In this document: positions 62,150 to 64,000 of the stretch, piece after piece
Numbering within the stretch: the first letter of the stretch is position 1
How the letters are laid out: each line of letters starts with the position of its first letter
NCBI RefSeq assembly: GCF_018320785.1
Contig: NC_054884.1
Location: forward strand, 19,903,667 to 19,967,666
Direction of reading: 5' to 3'
Origin: Cheilinus undulatus
Taxonomy: Eukaryota > Chordata > Actinopteri > Labriformes > Labridae
Length of the DNA: 64,000 nucleotides
Notes under the pieces: generated by a model
The model's input: the letters and a program-made list of their open reading frames with translations, nothing else
Told to the model about the DNA's origin: nothing
Databases searched by the model: none
Program-made: the position numbers and the translations under genes

Positions 62150-63290
62150 AAATTTGATGCCAACTACACATTACACAAAAGTTGGGACAGGAACCAGAAA
62201 AGACTGGGAAAATTCTAGCCTGCTCAAAACCACCTGTAACATTCTGCAGGTAAGCATGTTAATTGGCAACAGTTTGCTGTACCTTAACTGGGTATAAAAG
62301 GAGCACTCCTGAAAAACACATTTGTTCACAGTTAATAATGGTACAAGGCTCTCCACTTTTTGAAAGGATGCATGGGCAAATAGTCCAACAGTTTCTTAAC
62401 ATCTTCCACAATGTGCAGTTGCAAGGATTCTAGAGATTTCACCATCCACAGTCCATAATATCATCAAAATATTCAAAGAATCCAGAGAAGTCTCTGCATG
62501 TAAGAGGGCGAGGTGTAAAACCAACACCGAATGCCTGTATGGAATGATCGTTATCTTTGATCCCTCAGATAACACTGCATTAAAAACTGGTTTCATAATG
62601 TGATGGATATCAAAACGTGGGCTTGGGAATATTTGGAAAACTATTGTCAGTTAACACACTACTTGCGTACTACATCTAATTTTAGTTCTTTGAAGAAGAA
62701 TGCATAAATAGGAAGGAACTAAGCCAAAAAGAGCATTGTAAAAAGAACAAATAAAAGCCTTGTACATTTGTGAAGTGCCAGTTTATACTGAGAGATACAT
62801 AAAAGTGTTCAAGGAAATGATTTTTCAAGTGACATTCCTTCCTTATTTCAGCAACAATGCCAAGCAACATTTTACATTAGTTACAACACCATGGCTTCAC
62901 AGTAAGAGTGTGGGCACTAGATTGCCCTGCAGTCCAAACATGTCTCCCATTGAAAATGTATGTTGTGTGTATTATAAAGCACAAAATATGACGACAGAAA
63001 CCCTGCGTAGAGCAAGGTAAGATGTACATCAAACTGCATTTAGTCCCCAGGTGTAAACAGAATGTTGTTAGAGGAAAAGGGGATGTAAAACAGTGGTAAA
63101 CATGCATCTGTTCCAACATTTTTGGAGTGTGCTTAAGGCATTCAATTCAGAATTTATATATATTCCCAAAATTCAATAAAGTTTATCAGTCTGAACATGA
63201 AATATTGTGTTTTTGTTCTGTACTCAACTGGATATTAGCTGAAAGGATTTGTTGTCACTGCATTCTGTTTAACTAATTCTTTCCACTTTT
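62150..63290 (+). mobile_element. Tc1-like transposon relic (third family)
   Basis: Landmarks in order: cacaaaagttgggacaggaa, attctagagatttcaccatc, atatcatcaaaatattcaaa, tctgcatgtaagagggcgag, ccctcagataacactgcatt, and, near the end, aacatgtctcccattgaaaa then gtttatcagtctgaacatga. Plus-strand translation includes NMSPIENV, the third catalytic-residue region of a Tc1 transposase. The middle third is deleted and frames are broken. Confidence 0.8.
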
Positions 63291-63515
63291 TAACCACTTT
63301 CCACCATTTTTACACCCATTTTTCTTTGCAGTTTTTCATTTTCCCTGTTTTATCTCATTTTAGCCACTTTTTAACTACTTCCCATCATTTCCCACCCATT
63401 TTTGTGTCTTTTCACCAATTTTTTGCCACATTCACAATTTTCCCATCCATTTTTAACTTCCATTTTTGCCTATTTTAACCCCTTTTTGCCTTTTACCCCA
63501 AATTATTTCATTATT
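63270..63515. repeat. Degenerate pyrimidine-rich repeat
   Basis: Repeated words ccactttttaacc, ccatttttaca, cccatttttctt and ttttgcc at irregular 12-25 bp spacing. Non-coding. From 63516 to the window end nothing recognisable is seen. Confidence 0.6.
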
Positions 63516-64000
63516 TTCACATAAGATTCCAGTTTTAGTTCTATCTTTATTCTCTGGCATCCTGACATTTGTACACATCACGGCTTAGCAATGAAGGCTA
63601 GCATTACTTTCCAAATGTGATCGAAGCCTGATAATGTTCCTGCAAGTCGGTATTCTGGTGGTTAAGAAAAATGGATACAAAGTCGTTTTTTTCAAAATGA
63701 TCATTTTTTCTCATTTTATGCAAGTCTGACATTTAAACTACTCATTCGCTGAAAAAAAGTAAAACAAATGAGACATTTAAAAGCGTTAATTTTGTGTTTT
63801 AAAATGCCCTGTTTTTGGAGTTGCTGTGGTGAGATTGAGGGGAGGGGAAAGTGAAACTGCGGGGTGATAATTGGCCACTTAGCCTGGCATTGTTCCCAGT
63901 TTCGCCCATTGAGATGGACAATAGCAAACGCTGCATGGCTCAAACTTCAGGATCATTCCACAGTGAAAGTTTGATGAAGGCGGATTTCCTATGGGAATGT

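Overview
The window is nuclear DNA from a ray-finned fish, most likely a percomorph teleost. The host genes are vertebrate-type, with GT-AG introns from about 70 bp to about 20 kb, AT-rich non-coding DNA and canonical AATAAA polyadenylation signals. The intergenic and intronic DNA is crowded with fish-type DNA transposon relics (Tc1/mariner, hAT-like and piggyBac-like MITEs), LINE and SINE tails, and minisatellites. No bacterial, organellar or CRISPR-type features were seen.

Layout: (1) 0.67-6.0 kb, plus strand: a complete cytosolic 5'-nucleotidase III gene (nt5c3b-like; HAD phosphatase fold) in at least nine coding exons. (2) 8.0-17.3 kb, minus strand, convergent with gene 1: znf281, a zinc-finger transcription factor of about 836 residues in six coding exons, with a long 3'UTR and a CpG-rich upstream exon/promoter. 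(3) 17.4-26 kb: gene-free and repeat-rich. It holds a Tc1 relic, AGCTA-rich repeats, a repeat carrying a RecQ-like reading-frame fragment, a 2.1-kb minisatellite with a palindromic core that has been split by a MITE with perfect 28-bp terminal repeats, and a 1.15-kb element with inverted termini. (4) 26.0-48.4 kb, plus strand: kcnj3 (GIRK1/Kir3.1), three coding exons giving 519 residues, with a 19.6-kb first intron full of nested repeats. (5) 48.4-58.5 kb: gene-free, with Tc1 relics, a second copy of the RecQ-like repeat and a LINE 3' end. (6) 58.5-62.0 kb, minus strand: a spliced transposase-related cysteine-rich gene (three phase-compatible exons, 5' end not seen) that stops just after its CxxC cluster and has its own poly(A) signal. 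(7) 62.0-64.0 kb: a second kind of Tc1 relic and pyrimidine-rich DNA.

The three host genes (nucleotide metabolism, transcription factor, K+ channel) have no evident joint function; they are neighbours only. The best candidates for something new are the spliced transposase-derived gene, the palindromic minisatellite and the paired RecQ-like repeat. All product names rest on recognising protein sequence by eye; no database search was run.
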